Assembly (NCBI RefSeq): GCF_018390555.1
Contig: NZ_JAHBGB010000027.1
Coordinates: forward strand, 62,001-126,000
Origin: Ancylobacter oerskovii
GTDB taxonomy: Bacteria > Pseudomonadota > Alphaproteobacteria > Rhizobiales > Xanthobacteraceae
DNA: 64,000 nucleotides
Direction: 5' to 3'
The notes beneath the pieces were generated by a model, which was given only the letters and a program-made list of their open reading frames with translations, was not told the DNA's origin and searched no databases. Positions 18,722 through 27,017 of this stretch are shown here, one piece after another. The translations under genes were made by a program, and so were the position numbers. Position 1 is the first letter of the stretch. Every line of letters begins with the position of its first letter.

Positions 18722-19683
18722 TGTATGTCGTCGCCGAAAAGGCCATCGCCGGTCTGATGACCCCCGAGGCGGCCTTCGACGCCATCGAGGCCGTGTTTGC
18801 CTCGATGGCCCGCCGCAAGGCCTATAACTTCCCGGTCGTGCGCGAAGCCATCGGCCATGCGGACGCGCTCTACGGCTTCAAGGGCGGGTTCGACGGCGAA
18901 GGGCTGGCGCTCGGCCTGAAGGCTGGCGGCTACTGGCCGCACAACCAGGAGCACGGCCTGATCAATCACCAGTCGACGGTGTTCCTGTTCGACCCCGACA
19001 CGGGCCGGGTCAGCGCGGCGGTGGGCGGCAACCTGCTCACCGCCCTGCGGACGGCGGCCGCGAGCTCGGTTTCGATCAAGTATCTGGCGCCGAAGGGTGC
19101 CCGGGTGCTGGGCATGATCGGGGCCGGCCACCAGTCGGCATTCCAGATGCGGGCGGCGGCGAAGGTGCATCCGTTCGAGAAGGTGATCGGGTGGAACCCG
19201 CATCCCGAGATGCTGGGGCGGCTTTCCGACACCGCCGCCGAACTGGGGCTGCCATTCGAGGCGGTCGATCTGGACCGTCTGGGCGCCGAGGCCGATGTGA
19301 TCATCTCGATCACCTCGTCCTTCGGTCCGCTGCTCATGGACCGGCATGTGAAGGGCCCGACCCATATCGCGGCCATGGGCACCGATACCAAGGGCAAGCA
19401 GGAACTGGATCCGGCGCTGGTGGCGCGGGCACGGGTCTTCACCGACGAGATCGCGCAATCGGTCAGCATCGGCGAATGCCAGCACGCCATCGCGCAGGGC
19501 CTCATCACGCAAGCCGCGATCGGTGAACTCGGCGCGGTGGTGACCGGCGAGGACCCCGGCCGCGGCGAGGCGGAAGTCACGATCTTCGACGGCACCGGAG
19601 TCGGCCTGCAGGACCTCGCGGTCGCGGCAGCCGTGGTGGAACTGGCCAAGCAGAAGGGCTTGGCCGGCGAGATCGAGATCTGA
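18721..19683 (+). CDS. bhcD: iminosuccinate reductase (BhcD), ornithine cyclodeaminase family
   Basis: This 320-residue member of the ornithine cyclodeaminase/mu-crystallin family has the NAD(P) loop GMIGAGHQS near residue 135. It has family residues in 'YGFKGGFDGEGLALGLKAGGYW' and the end motif 'IFDGTGVGLQDLAVA'. In the beta-hydroxyaspartate cycle BhcD reduces iminosuccinate to L-aspartate. It follows bhcB and bhcC in the known order and shares one base with bhcC. The aspartate:glyoxylate aminotransferase bhcA, which normally precedes bhcB, is absent here, as is the IclR regulator bhcR. Confidence 0.9.
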   Translation: MYVVAEKAIAGLMTPEAAFDAIEAVFASMARRKAYNFPVVREAIGHADALYGFKGGFDGEGLALGLKAGGYWPHNQEHGLINHQSTVFLFDPDTGRVSAAVGGNLLTALRTAAASSVSIKYLAPKGARVLGMIGAGHQSAFQMRAAAKVHPFEKVIGWNPHPEMLGRLSDTAAELGLPFEAVDLDRLGAEADVIISITSSFGPLLMDRHVKGPTHIAAMGTDTKGKQELDPALVARARVFTDEIAQSVSIGECQHAIAQGLITQAAIGELGAVVTGEDPGRGEAEVTIFDGTGVGLQDLAVAAAVVELAKQKGLAGEIEI

Positions 19684-19700
19684 TGTCACGCGGCTCCATT

Positions 19701-19727
19701 GACCCTCCCCCGCACACGGGGAGGGTC
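19701..19727 (+). terminator. Strong hairpin after bhcD
   Basis: Perfect ten-base arms GACCCTCCCC (19701-19710) and GGGGAGGGTC (19718-19727) surround a seven-base loop, 17 bases after the bhcD stop. No T-run follows, so it is either a factor-assisted terminator or an extragenic palindrome of the CCTCCCC/GGGGAGG kind. Confidence 0.6.
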
Positions 19728-19888
19728 ATCGCGGTGGCGCCGCCGACCGTCGCATGCGAGGCCGCTTCCATCCGGCGCCGGGACAACGAAGCCGTCGAAC
19801 GATCGCCGCTCCGGCAAGCGCCAATGCGGGAAGCGCCGATGCGGCCATGCGCCGCCGCACCGGTCACGGCGCGGCGGCGCCCGGCCTG

Positions 19889-20848
19889 TCAGGCCTTGAT
19901 GTTCATGACGGAAATGGCATTGCCGCGAGCGACCTTCCCGCGCGTCTCCTCGTCGAGGGGGGCGGCGTCGAGGAAGCGCCCGGCGACGACCGAATCCTCA
20001 TAGGGATAATCGACCGAGAACAGCACCTTGTCGGCTCCCAGCGCGGAGAGCGCGGCGATCAGCGGCACATTGTCGAACTGCCCGGAAGTGGTCACGAACA
20101 TGTTCCGCTTCAGATAGAAGGACGGCGCCTCCTTCAGGGGACGCTTGCCGACGATGAGCGCCGTGCGGCTGTCGAAGCGCCACAAATGATAGGGCATGGT
20201 CTCGCCCATGTGGCCGAGGATGATCTTCAGCCGGGGGAAGCGATCGAACACGCCGGAGAAAACCAGCCGCAGGAAATGGGAGGAGGTCTCGAAGTTCCAC
20301 TCCCAGGTGGGCTTCAGCAGTTCCGGGGCACCTTCGAGCACATAGGGCAGCACGAAGGAATCGGCCGGGTGTAGGTAGAGCGGCACATCGAGGGCCTGCA
20401 TCCGCTCCCAGAAGGGATCGTATTTCGGATGGTCGAGATAGACGCCATGGGTATGCCCGTTGACCATGGAGCCGACGAAACCGAGCTCGCTGACGCAGCG
20501 CTCCAGCTCGGCGATCGCCGCCGGGACATCCTGCATGGGCAGGTGGGCGAAGCCCCGATAGCGCGTCGGCCGCTTCGCCACCTCCGCGGCCAGCCTGTCA
20601 TTGGCGTCCCGGGCCAGCTTCACGGCCATGGCCGCGTCGGGTTCGCCCTGCGCGCCGGGACCGGAGATGGACAGGACCGCGATATCGACGCCGGCGGAAT
20701 CCATCGCGGCCAGCCTGCGCTCGCCGAAATCCAACATGAGCTGGCTAAGATGGTCGGCGCGTTCCGACGGCAGGTTCGGCATGACGGCCCGCATGTAAGG
20801 CTCGAGCGCCGGCGTGATGAAGTGTTCTTCAAGGGCGATCTTTTTCAC
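19889..20848 (-). CDS. Amidohydrolase of the ACMSD/gamma-resorcylate decarboxylase family
   Basis: This 319-residue metal-dependent amidohydrolase 2 protein resembles gamma-resorcylate, 2,3-dihydroxybenzoate and 5-carboxyvanillate decarboxylases. The N-terminal metal motif is 'ALEEHF' (Glu8, His9 region). Later ligands appear in 'LYLHPADS', 'IILGHMGE' and 'LFSVDYPYED'. The GTG at 20848 has GGAG six bases ahead and matches the family start; longer in-frame readings are implausible. It probably decarboxylates or hydrolyses an aromatic acid in the cytoplasm. It is divergent from the sulfatase operon across a 313-base region, so the two may share regulation. The exact substrate is not predictable. 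Confidence 0.8.
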   Translation of the reverse strand: MKKIALEEHFITPALEPYMRAVMPNLPSERADHLSQLMLDFGERRLAAMDSAGVDIAVLSISGPGAQGEPDAAMAVKLARDANDRLAAEVAKRPTRYRGFAHLPMQDVPAAIAELERCVSELGFVGSMVNGHTHGVYLDHPKYDPFWERMQALDVPLYLHPADSFVLPYVLEGAPELLKPTWEWNFETSSHFLRLVFSGVFDRFPRLKIILGHMGETMPYHLWRFDSRTALIVGKRPLKEAPSFYLKRNMFVTTSGQFDNVPLIAALSALGADKVLFSVDYPYEDSVVAGRFLDAAPLDEETRGKVARGNAISVMNIKA

Positions 20849-21161
20849 GGGAGCTCCAACGGGCTGCGTTCTGCTGGTCTGATGATGTTTCAACCTACAG
20901 CGGCCGAATATCGGTGAGAAGAGGGCTGGCCGCACATGATCCGCTCCGATTGATTTCTTCCGGCAGCCCTCCTCCACGACACTGGGGAAACTTATGTCGG
21001 TAGCACGCCGACATGACGGCGGGGACAAATCCTTCACGCCTGGATTCTAATAATTTACCAGCGGAACTTTTCTCCGCGCGCGACCTTGAGGCGGCGGCCT
21101 CCCTTCTGGAAGAAGCTAGGCGAAGCTGATAATTCTCAAGCATAAAACGGGAGGAAACAGA
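20849..21161. other. Divergent intergenic region with an inverted repeat
   Basis: The 313 bases between the amidohydrolase (minus) and sulfatase (plus) contain no credible gene. ATGTCGG (20994-21000) and CCGACAT (21008-21014) form a perfect dyad with a seven-base spacer, a plausible operator near the centre. AT-richer patches at about 21045-21060 and 21128-21148 may hold the sulfatase promoter. Confidence 0.5.
20994..21014. promoter_or_regulatory. Candidate operator dyad
   Basis: ATGTCGG-N7-CCGACAT is fully symmetric in its arms and lies in the middle of a divergent promoter region. No regulator gene is adjacent, so the binding protein is unknown. It could alternatively be a simple hairpin. 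Confidence 0.4.
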
Positions 21162-22952
21162 GTGGAAAAGAAGCCTGAGAACAAGGTTGTTGCCTCCCGC
21201 AGGGATCTCTTCACCTCCGGCGCCGCCCTGGTGGGCGCGAGCCTCCTGCCGAAGACGGCACAGGCCGGCGACATGCCCTCCCGCTCGCCCTCCCCCATCA
21301 AGGCGCCCGACGCGCCGCCCGGCGGCTACAACATCCTGTTCATCCTGGTGGACCAGGAGCATTTCTTCGATGCCTGGCCGTTTCCGGTGCCGGGCCGCGA
21401 ATGGATCAAGGCCAACGGCATTACCTTCACCAATCATCAGGCGGCATCCTGCGTCTGCTCGCCGGCCCGCTCGACGCTCTATACCGGCCAGCACATCCCC
21501 CATACCGGCATCTTCGACAACGCCAACGCGCTCTGGCAGCCGGACATGTCGACGGATGTGAAGACGGTCGGCCACCGCCTCGCCCAGCTCGGCTACCACG
21601 CCGCCTATCAGGGCAAGTGGCACCTCTCCGCCAATCTCGATCAGGTCGACAAGGCGATCGACGCGCCGTTCGCGCAGTATCGCGAGATCATCGAGAGCTA
21701 CGGCTTCGACGATTTCTTCGGTGTCGGCGACATCAACGACACCACGCTCGGCGGCTACAATTACGACGACACGACCACGGCCTTCGTCACCCGCTGGATG
21801 CGTACCAAGGGGCAGGAGCTGAAGGCGGCCGGAAAGCCCTGGTACCTCGCCGTCAACTTCGTCAATCCGCACGACGTCATGTACGTCAACTCCGACCTGC
21901 CGGGGCAGACGGTGCAGGGCAAGCGCTCGTCCATGCCGATCGCCCGCCCGCCGGGGAACGACCTCTACGCCGCGACCTGGGACGTGCCGCTGCCCTCCAC
22001 CCGCACCCAGGCCTTCAACGCGCCCGGCCGCCCCAAGGCGCAGCACATCTACCAGGAGGTGATGGATTATCTCGTCGGCGCGTGGCCGGACGAGGATCGC
22101 CGCTGGCGCGTGCTGCAGAACTACTATTTCAACTGCATCCGCGATTGCGACCTGCAGGTCCATCGCGTGCTGGAAGCCGTCAAGGCCAACGGCATGTCGG
22201 ACGACACCATCATCGTGTTCACCGCCGATCATGGCGAGTTGGGCGGGCATCACCAGATGCGCGGCAAGGGCAACTCCACCTATCGCCAGCAGAACCACCT
22301 GCCGCTGATGATCGTCCACCCAGCCTATCCCGGCGGGCTCACCTGCAATGCCGTGACCTCGCAGGTGGATCTCACCCCGACCATCCTCGCGCTCACCGGG
22401 GCGGCGCCCGACAAGCTGAAGCAGGCGTCGGAAGGCCTGCCCGGGCATGACTTCTCGCCGCTGCTCACCACCCCCGACGCCGCCAAGGCGGATACGCTGC
22501 GGCCGGGCGCGCTGTTCTGCTACAACATGCTGAGCTATCAGGACGCCCGCTGGGCCGCGCATTTCGACGTGAAGGCCGATAATTCGATCCCGCTCGCCCA
22601 GCGCATCGCCGCCATGGAGAAGCAGCCGCCGGACTTCCAGCTGCGCTGCTCCATCCGCAGCGTGTTCGACGGCCGCTACCGCTTCTCGCGCTATTTCTCG
22701 CCGCAGGGCTTCAACACGCCCGACACATGGGAGGACCTGACGGCGCAGAACGATCTCGAGGTCTACGACCTGCAGAACGACCCGGACGAGGTGAACAATC
22801 TCGCCATGAAGGGGCGGGCGTCGGGCGATCTCATAATGTCCCTGAACGCCAAGCTGAACGGTCTGCTCGCCACCGAAGTCGGCGTGGACGACGGCAGCTT
22901 CCTGCCGTTCAAGGACGGCAAATGGGTGTTCCCGCCCGCCAGCGAGCGGTAG
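21162..22952 (+). CDS. Type I sulfatase, Tat-exported
   Basis: This 596-residue protein belongs to the alkaline-phosphatase-like sulfatases. The formylglycine site CSPAR is complete, with Cys99 the residue to be converted, followed by 'STLYTG'. Metal and catalytic motifs include 'ILFILVDQEH', 'GKWHLS' and 'TADHGELGGHHQMRGK'. The N-terminus carries a twin-arginine motif (SRRDLF) and a hydrophobic stretch, so the enzyme is probably folded before export to the periplasm. The usual N-terminal Asp-Asp is Asp-Gln here. The start is GTG at 21162 with GGGAGG upstream. It would free sulfate from an aryl or alkyl ester. No formylglycine-generating enzyme is nearby. Confidence 0.88.
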   Translation: MEKKPENKVVASRRDLFTSGAALVGASLLPKTAQAGDMPSRSPSPIKAPDAPPGGYNILFILVDQEHFFDAWPFPVPGREWIKANGITFTNHQAASCVCSPARSTLYTGQHIPHTGIFDNANALWQPDMSTDVKTVGHRLAQLGYHAAYQGKWHLSANLDQVDKAIDAPFAQYREIIESYGFDDFFGVGDINDTTLGGYNYDDTTTAFVTRWMRTKGQELKAAGKPWYLAVNFVNPHDVMYVNSDLPGQTVQGKRSSMPIARPPGNDLYAATWDVPLPSTRTQAFNAPGRPKAQHIYQEVMDYLVGAWPDEDRRWRVLQNYYFNCIRDCDLQVHRVLEAVKANGMSDDTIIVFTADHGELGGHHQMRGKGNSTYRQQNHLPLMIVHPAYPGGLTCNAVTSQVDLTPTILALTGAAPDKLKQASEGLPGHDFSPLLTTPDAAKADTLRPGALFCYNMLSYQDARWAAHFDVKADNSIPLAQRIAAMEKQPPDFQLRCSIRSVFDGRYRFSRYFSPQGFNTPDTWEDLTAQNDLEVYDLQNDPDEVNNLAMKGRASGDLIMSLNAKLNGLLATEVGVDDGSFLPFKDGKWVFPPASER

Positions 22953-23045
22953 CGGCGCGCCGTACAGCAGGGTCGGGCGGCGGCCATGGCGCCGCCGCCC
23001 CCCTTTTCACATGCCGATCAGCAAGCGAACCCGGCGGGAGCCCAG

Positions 23046-23726
23046 ATGCACAAGGTGAAGCTCGAAGACGACATCGTTCGGATCGCCCTTCAGAGGCGCG
23101 GCCGGCTCCGCCTGTTCGAGGCGATCGATCCCAGGCGCACCGCCCATCTGGTGATCGACATGCAGACCGGCTTCATGACCCCCGGGGCCCCGGCCGAGAT
23201 CGCCCCGGCCGCGACGATCATCCCCAATGTGAACAGGATAAGCGCGGCGTGCCGAAAAGCCGGCGCCCTCAACGTGTTCATCCAGAACTCCATCAGCGAG
23301 GAGAGCAAGCACAGCTGGTCGAACTGGTTCGGTTCGTTCTGGACGCCCGAGAAGCGGGAGGGGATGTACGCCACCTTCATGGTCGGGCAGCCCGGCCACG
23401 CGCTGCATCCCGATATCGATGTCGAGCCCGGCGACATGCGCATCGACAAGTTCAGGTTCGGGGCCTTTGTCGATGGATCGTCCGATCTTCACGAACGCCT
23501 GCGCGCGCGGGGCGTGGATACGGTGATCATCACCGGCTGTGCGACCAACATCTGCTGCGAATCGACGGCCCGCGATGCGATGATGCTGAACTACAAGGTC
23601 CTGTTCGTATCCGACGGGACGGCGACCCACACGGATTTCGAGCACAACATTACGTTGAACAACATGATGCTCACCTTCGCCGACGTGATCTCGACCGACG
23701 ACGTGGTCGCGCTTCTCGACGCCTAG
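23046..23726 (+). CDS. Isochorismatase-family cysteine hydrolase
   Basis: This 226-residue cysteine hydrolase shows the complete family triad: Asp38 in VIDMQTGF, Lys135 in RIDKFRFGAF and Cys170 in TNICCEST. The text around the nucleophile is close to RutB/N-carbamoylsarcosine amidases, so it probably cleaves an amide or ureido bond. The ATG at 23046 has GGGAG directly upstream, and the part before it is low-complexity. The gene follows the sulfatase by 93 bases on the same strand and may be co-transcribed. Substrate is unknown; a carbamoyl or N-acyl product of the neighbouring pathways is possible. Confidence 0.82.
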   Translation: MHKVKLEDDIVRIALQRRGRLRLFEAIDPRRTAHLVIDMQTGFMTPGAPAEIAPAATIIPNVNRISAACRKAGALNVFIQNSISEESKHSWSNWFGSFWTPEKREGMYATFMVGQPGHALHPDIDVEPGDMRIDKFRFGAFVDGSSDLHERLRARGVDTVIITGCATNICCESTARDAMMLNYKVLFVSDGTATHTDFEHNITLNNMMLTFADVISTDDVVALLDA

Positions 23727-24229
23727 CCGTTCGCTCGACATTTTCGCCTGACCGTATCGCGCCCGGCCTGGGAGAAGGCCGCGCGGCCGTTCTCCGGCGG
23801 CGCCATGCGCGCGTCGAGGCCCCTCCCCGCGACAGATCCAGCCGCACCCGAACGCCCACGTCCCCCGCTCTTCCTGGAGCCGGCCCAGGTCGATGGAGAC
23901 GCGACGTCGCGCACCATCGAGGACGGTGCCCCGCGAGGCCGCAGCGCGAAGGATCCCCTCTTCCCTCCCGGCCGCTCGCCCCGGCGTCGAGCGGGATGCA
24001 CTTGCGTTCGCGATACAGTTCATATTATCTATAAATTTAATAGATAACATGTCGACGAGCGAACCATGCCCCTCATCGCCTCCAACAGGATTGCCGCCGG
24101 CACCGGAGCGCCGGATTTCCGGCTGCGGCATGCCGAGGCACCGGCGTGGCTCCGCGCAGGCGCGGCCCGATGAGCGCTTTCTCGGCGCGGCCCGGCAGCG
24201 GTGCAGTCCCGCACGCCTTGGCGGGGTCC
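23727..24229. other. Long intergenic region with operator-like dyad
   Basis: No gene is supported in these 503 bases. The first 280 bases are GC-rich and show no coding pattern. An abrupt AT-rich island at 24018-24050 contains a perfect dyad (separate entry) and probably the promoter of the first flavoprotein/ABC module. A possible 35-codon leader frame at 24066-24173 ends in ATGA at 24170 but has no supporting similarity. Confidence 0.5.
24025..24047. promoter_or_regulatory. Perfect 8-base dyad upstream of the first flavoprotein module
   Basis: Arms TTATCTAT (24025-24032) and ATAGATAA (24040-24047) flank a seven-base AT spacer. The site sits in a sharply AT-rich island about 180 bases before the flavoprotein start. 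A possible -35 (TTGCGT at 24003) and -10 (TATCTA at 24026) would place the operator over the -10. The regulator is not encoded next to it. Confidence 0.55.
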
Positions 24230-25807
24230 ATGGCTGAACTCATCCAGCTCAATTCCGACGTCCTCGTCATCGGCGGCGGGCCGGCGGCCTGCTGGGCCGC
24301 GCTCGCGGCCCGCGAGGCGGGACGCAGCGTCGTCATGGTCGACAAGGGCTATGTCGGCACGAGCGGCGCGACGGCTCCCTCGAACACCGGGACCTGGTTC
24401 GCCACCACGCCCGAGCGGCGGGCGCGTCTCGTCGAGGAACGCCTGAAGCAGGCCGAGGGCCTCGCCGACATCCGCCGGATGCCGCGCGTCATCGATACGG
24501 CGACGCAGCATCTGCATGTCCTCGCCGAGCGTGGCTATCGCTTCCCGCGGGATGACGATGGCGACCTCTACATCGCCAATCTGCGAGGCCCCGACTATAT
24601 GCGCTTCATGCGCATGCAGGTCGTGCGCGCCGGCGTGACGGTCCGCGATCACCACCCCGCGCTCGAACTGCTGGTGGCGGGCGACATCGTCGCCGGGGCC
24701 GCCGGCTTTGCGCGACAGCTCGGCCAGAACTGGGAGGCCCGGGCGGGCGCCGTGGTCATCGCCACCGGCGGCTGCGCCTTTGGCTCCCGGATCCTCGGCG
24801 CGACGGGCCTGACCGGCGATGGCCAGCTGATGGCGGCCGAGCTCGGAGCCTCGCTGTCGGGAATGGAGTTCTCGAACCAGTACGGCATCGTCCCCCTGCA
24901 CAGCTCGGTGAACAAGGGACTGCCCTATTTCTGGGCGAGCTTCTACCGCACCGACGGATCGCCGATCGACATCCCGCCGGGGCAGCGTTTCCCCGTGCTG
25001 GCCCGCGAATCGCTGGAAGGCCCCATCTATGCGCGGCTCGACCAGGCCACGGGGGCGCTGCCCGATGCGCTGCGGCGCGGCCAGCCCAATTGCTTCCTGC
25101 CTTTCGACCGGGCGAAGATCGATCCCTTCAACGACATCTTTCCCATCGCGCTACGCTCCGAAGGAACGGTCCGCGGCACCGGCGGCCTGAAACGCACGGA
25201 TGACGATGGCAGCGTCGGCATAGCCGGGCTCTACGTGGCCGGCGACGCGCTCGAACGGCAGGACATCGCCGGCGCCGCGACCGGCGGCGGCGGGCCGAAC
25301 GCTTCCTGGGCCATCGCCACCGGCGTCTGGGCCGGCAAGGGAGCGGCCGCTTTCGCCGCGCGCCTCGGCAGCCGGGCGAACGACCGGACTGTACGCCCCA
25401 CCGGACAGGCGGGCCTGCGGCCCGCGGCCACCGTTCGCGACATCGATCCGGCACGCGCCGTCGCGCTGGTGCGCGAGGAGTTGCTGCCGGTCGACCGCAA
25501 TTTCTTTCGCAGCGCGCCGAAGCTGGCCGCCTCTCTCGCCCTCCTCGACGCCGCCTGGGCCGAGCTGCGCGACCATGCCCACGGCACCGGGGCGGCGGCG
25601 TTCCGCCTGCGCGAGGCGGCGGGCCTGCTCGCCTCGAGCCGATGGGCCTATCGCGCCGCCGAGATGCGCGCCGAGACGCGCGGCATGCACCGGCGGCTCG
25701 ACGCACCCGCGAGCGATCCCGCCCAGTCCCGCCGCCTGTCGGTGATCGGCGTCGACCGGCCGAGGCTCGCCTTCGAGCCTCACACGACGGAGGTCGCCGC
25801 CTCATGA
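24230..25807 (+). CDS. FAD-binding oxidoreductase, FrdA/AprA-like flavoprotein (module 1)
   Basis: This 525-residue flavoprotein begins with an FAD dinucleotide fold, VIGGGPAACWAA, and 'DKGYVGTSGATAPS', where fumarate reductase-type proteins bind the flavin. 'ATGGCAFGSR', 'EFSNQYGIVPL' and 'GTVRGTGGLKR' belong to the FAD_binding_2 domain, and a helical C-terminal domain ends in 'ETRGMHRRLD'. It overlaps (ATGA) a gene for a two-cluster ferredoxin, the pairing seen in APS reductase AprAB. It is paralogous to the protein at 32802-34418. The ATG at 24230 aligns with the paralogue's start region; ATG 24170 would add 20 non-conserved residues. The substrate is unknown and it is presumably cytoplasmic. 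Confidence 0.85.
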   Translation: MAELIQLNSDVLVIGGGPAACWAALAAREAGRSVVMVDKGYVGTSGATAPSNTGTWFATTPERRARLVEERLKQAEGLADIRRMPRVIDTATQHLHVLAERGYRFPRDDDGDLYIANLRGPDYMRFMRMQVVRAGVTVRDHHPALELLVAGDIVAGAAGFARQLGQNWEARAGAVVIATGGCAFGSRILGATGLTGDGQLMAAELGASLSGMEFSNQYGIVPLHSSVNKGLPYFWASFYRTDGSPIDIPPGQRFPVLARESLEGPIYARLDQATGALPDALRRGQPNCFLPFDRAKIDPFNDIFPIALRSEGTVRGTGGLKRTDDDGSVGIAGLYVAGDALERQDIAGAATGGGGPNASWAIATGVWAGKGAAAFAARLGSRANDRTVRPTGQAGLRPAATVRDIDPARAVALVREELLPVDRNFFRSAPKLAASLALLDAAWAELRDHAHGTGAAAFRLREAAGLLASSRWAYRAAEMRAETRGMHRRLDAPASDPAQSRRLSVIGVDRPRLAFEPHTTEVAAS

Positions 25808-26172
25808 TCGAGCTTCTCTCGGAGAACCGCTGCACGGCCTGCAACGTCTGCGTCAAGGCGTGTCCGGCCAATGTGTTCGACACCGTCCCCGGCAGCGTGC
25901 CGGTCATCGCGCGCCAGCAGGACTGCCAGACCTGCTTCCTCTGCGAGCTCTATTGCCCGGTCGACGCGCTCTACGTCGCCACCGATCCCGAACACGTCAC
26001 CGGCATCACCGAAGGCGCCGCCGACGAGGCCGGGCTGTTCGGAAGCTACGCGCGCGCGCTCGGCTGGAGGAAAGGGCGAGAGGGAGGCGCGGATCAGGAC
26101 CCCACCCATCGGCTTCGGCAGGTCTCGCTGAGCACGGCGCGACCGGCGGAAAGCAGGAGCAGCAAGCCATGA
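25804..26172 (+). CDS. Two-[4Fe-4S] ferredoxin, AprB-like (module 1)
   Basis: This 122-residue iron-sulfur protein has two full cluster motifs: C-x2-C-x2-C-x3-CP at 'CTACNVCVKACP' and 'CQTCFLCELYCP'. The spacing of the two motifs and the following 'VDALYVA' match ferredoxin subunits that serve AprA/FrdA-type flavoproteins. Its ATG overlaps the flavoprotein stop and its own stop overlaps the start of the ABC ATPase gene, so all three are translationally linked. It is about ten residues longer than its paralogue at 34415; the extra C-terminal tail is polar and not conserved. It would pass electrons to or from the flavoprotein. Confidence 0.87.
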   Translation: MIELLSENRCTACNVCVKACPANVFDTVPGSVPVIARQQDCQTCFLCELYCPVDALYVATDPEHVTGITEGAADEAGLFGSYARALGWRKGREGGADQDPTHRLRQVSLSTARPAESRSSKP

Positions 26173-27005
26173 ACCGCATCGCCATCAGCGACGTGCGCAA
26201 GACCTTCCAGCTCAAGCCCGGCCAGAGCGTGGTCATCGACGGGCACGCCAGCGACCGCATCCCGGTGCTGTCCGGCGTCGATCTCGATATTCGCAAGGGC
26301 GAGTTCATCACGCTCGTCGGCCCGTCGGGAAGCGGCAAGTCGGTGCTGCTGGACATCATCGCCGGGCTGACCGAGCCGAGCTCGGGCTTCGCCGCCATCG
26401 ACGGCCACAAGGTGACGCGCCCTCACCAGGAGACGGCCTATGTCTTCCAGCAATATGCGCTGTTTCCCTGGCGCACCGCGCTCCAGAACGTCGAATACCC
26501 GCTCGAGGTGAGAGGCGTCGGCCGGGCCGCGCGTCGCGTGAAGGCGCAGCATTTCCTCAGCCTGTTCGGCCTGACCGGCTTCGAGGACCGGTATCCCTCG
26601 CAGCTCTCCGGCGGCATGCAGCAGCGCGTGGCGATCGCGCGGGCGCTGTCCACCGACCCGGAAGTGCTGTTGATGGACGAGCCCTTCGCCGCGCTCGACG
26701 CCCAGACGCGAGACATCCTGCAGAGCGAGCTGCTGCGCATCTGGGAGCAGATCAAGACCACCGTCGTCTTCGTCACCCACTCGATCGACGAAGCCATTTT
26801 CCTGGCCGACCGGATCGTCGTCATGACGGCACGTCCGGCGCGGGTGAAGGAGAGCATCGACGTCGATCTGCCTCGCCCGCGCGACATCGAGATCCGCAAC
26901 AGCGCGGCCTTCAACGCCTATCGGGCCCGCGTATGGGATGCCCTGCGGGAGGAGGTGCGCAAGGCCCAGCAGGATTGGGCCCTCGCCTCCGCCTATAACG
27001 CCTGA
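26169..27005 (+). CDS. ABC transporter ATP-binding protein, taurine/sulfonate type (module 1)
   Basis: This 278-residue single-domain ATPase has Walker A GPSGSGKS, the signature LSGGMQQR and Walker B VLLMDEPFAALD, followed by the H-loop 'VFVTHSIDEA'. The Q-loop is 'VFQQYALFPW'. The pattern 'DEPFAALDAQTR' and the length place it in the TauB/SsuB/NrtD group that imports taurine, alkanesulfonates, nitrate or related anions. It overlaps the ferredoxin stop (ATGA). Its permease follows after 12 bases. The link with redox genes suggests the imported compound is processed by the flavoprotein-ferredoxin pair. Confidence 0.92.
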   Translation: MNRIAISDVRKTFQLKPGQSVVIDGHASDRIPVLSGVDLDIRKGEFITLVGPSGSGKSVLLDIIAGLTEPSSGFAAIDGHKVTRPHQETAYVFQQYALFPWRTALQNVEYPLEVRGVGRAARRVKAQHFLSLFGLTGFEDRYPSQLSGGMQQRVAIARALSTDPEVLLMDEPFAALDAQTRDILQSELLRIWEQIKTTVVFVTHSIDEAIFLADRIVVMTARPARVKESIDVDLPRPRDIEIRNSAAFNAYRARVWDALREEVRKAQQDWALASAYNA

Positions 27006-27017
27006 GGAGACCGGACG

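Noticed and set aside
19684..19888. Possible small genes in the gap after bhcD
   Set aside because: The frames are Arg/Pro-rich with no start signals. Apart from the 19701-19727 hairpin nothing is seen.
24066..24173. A 35-codon frame between the dyad and the flavoprotein gene, ending in ATGA at 24170
   Set aside because: No Shine-Dalgarno of note, no recognised family, and the downstream ATG at 24170 is itself not the preferred start. It may be a leader peptide, but nothing beyond the overlap supports it.
24230..26172. Calling the flavoprotein-ferredoxin pair APS reductase (AprAB)
   Set aside because: No ATP sulfurylase, Qmo or other dissimilatory sulfur genes are present, and the flavoprotein is about 100 residues shorter than AprA. 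Only family-level likeness is supported.
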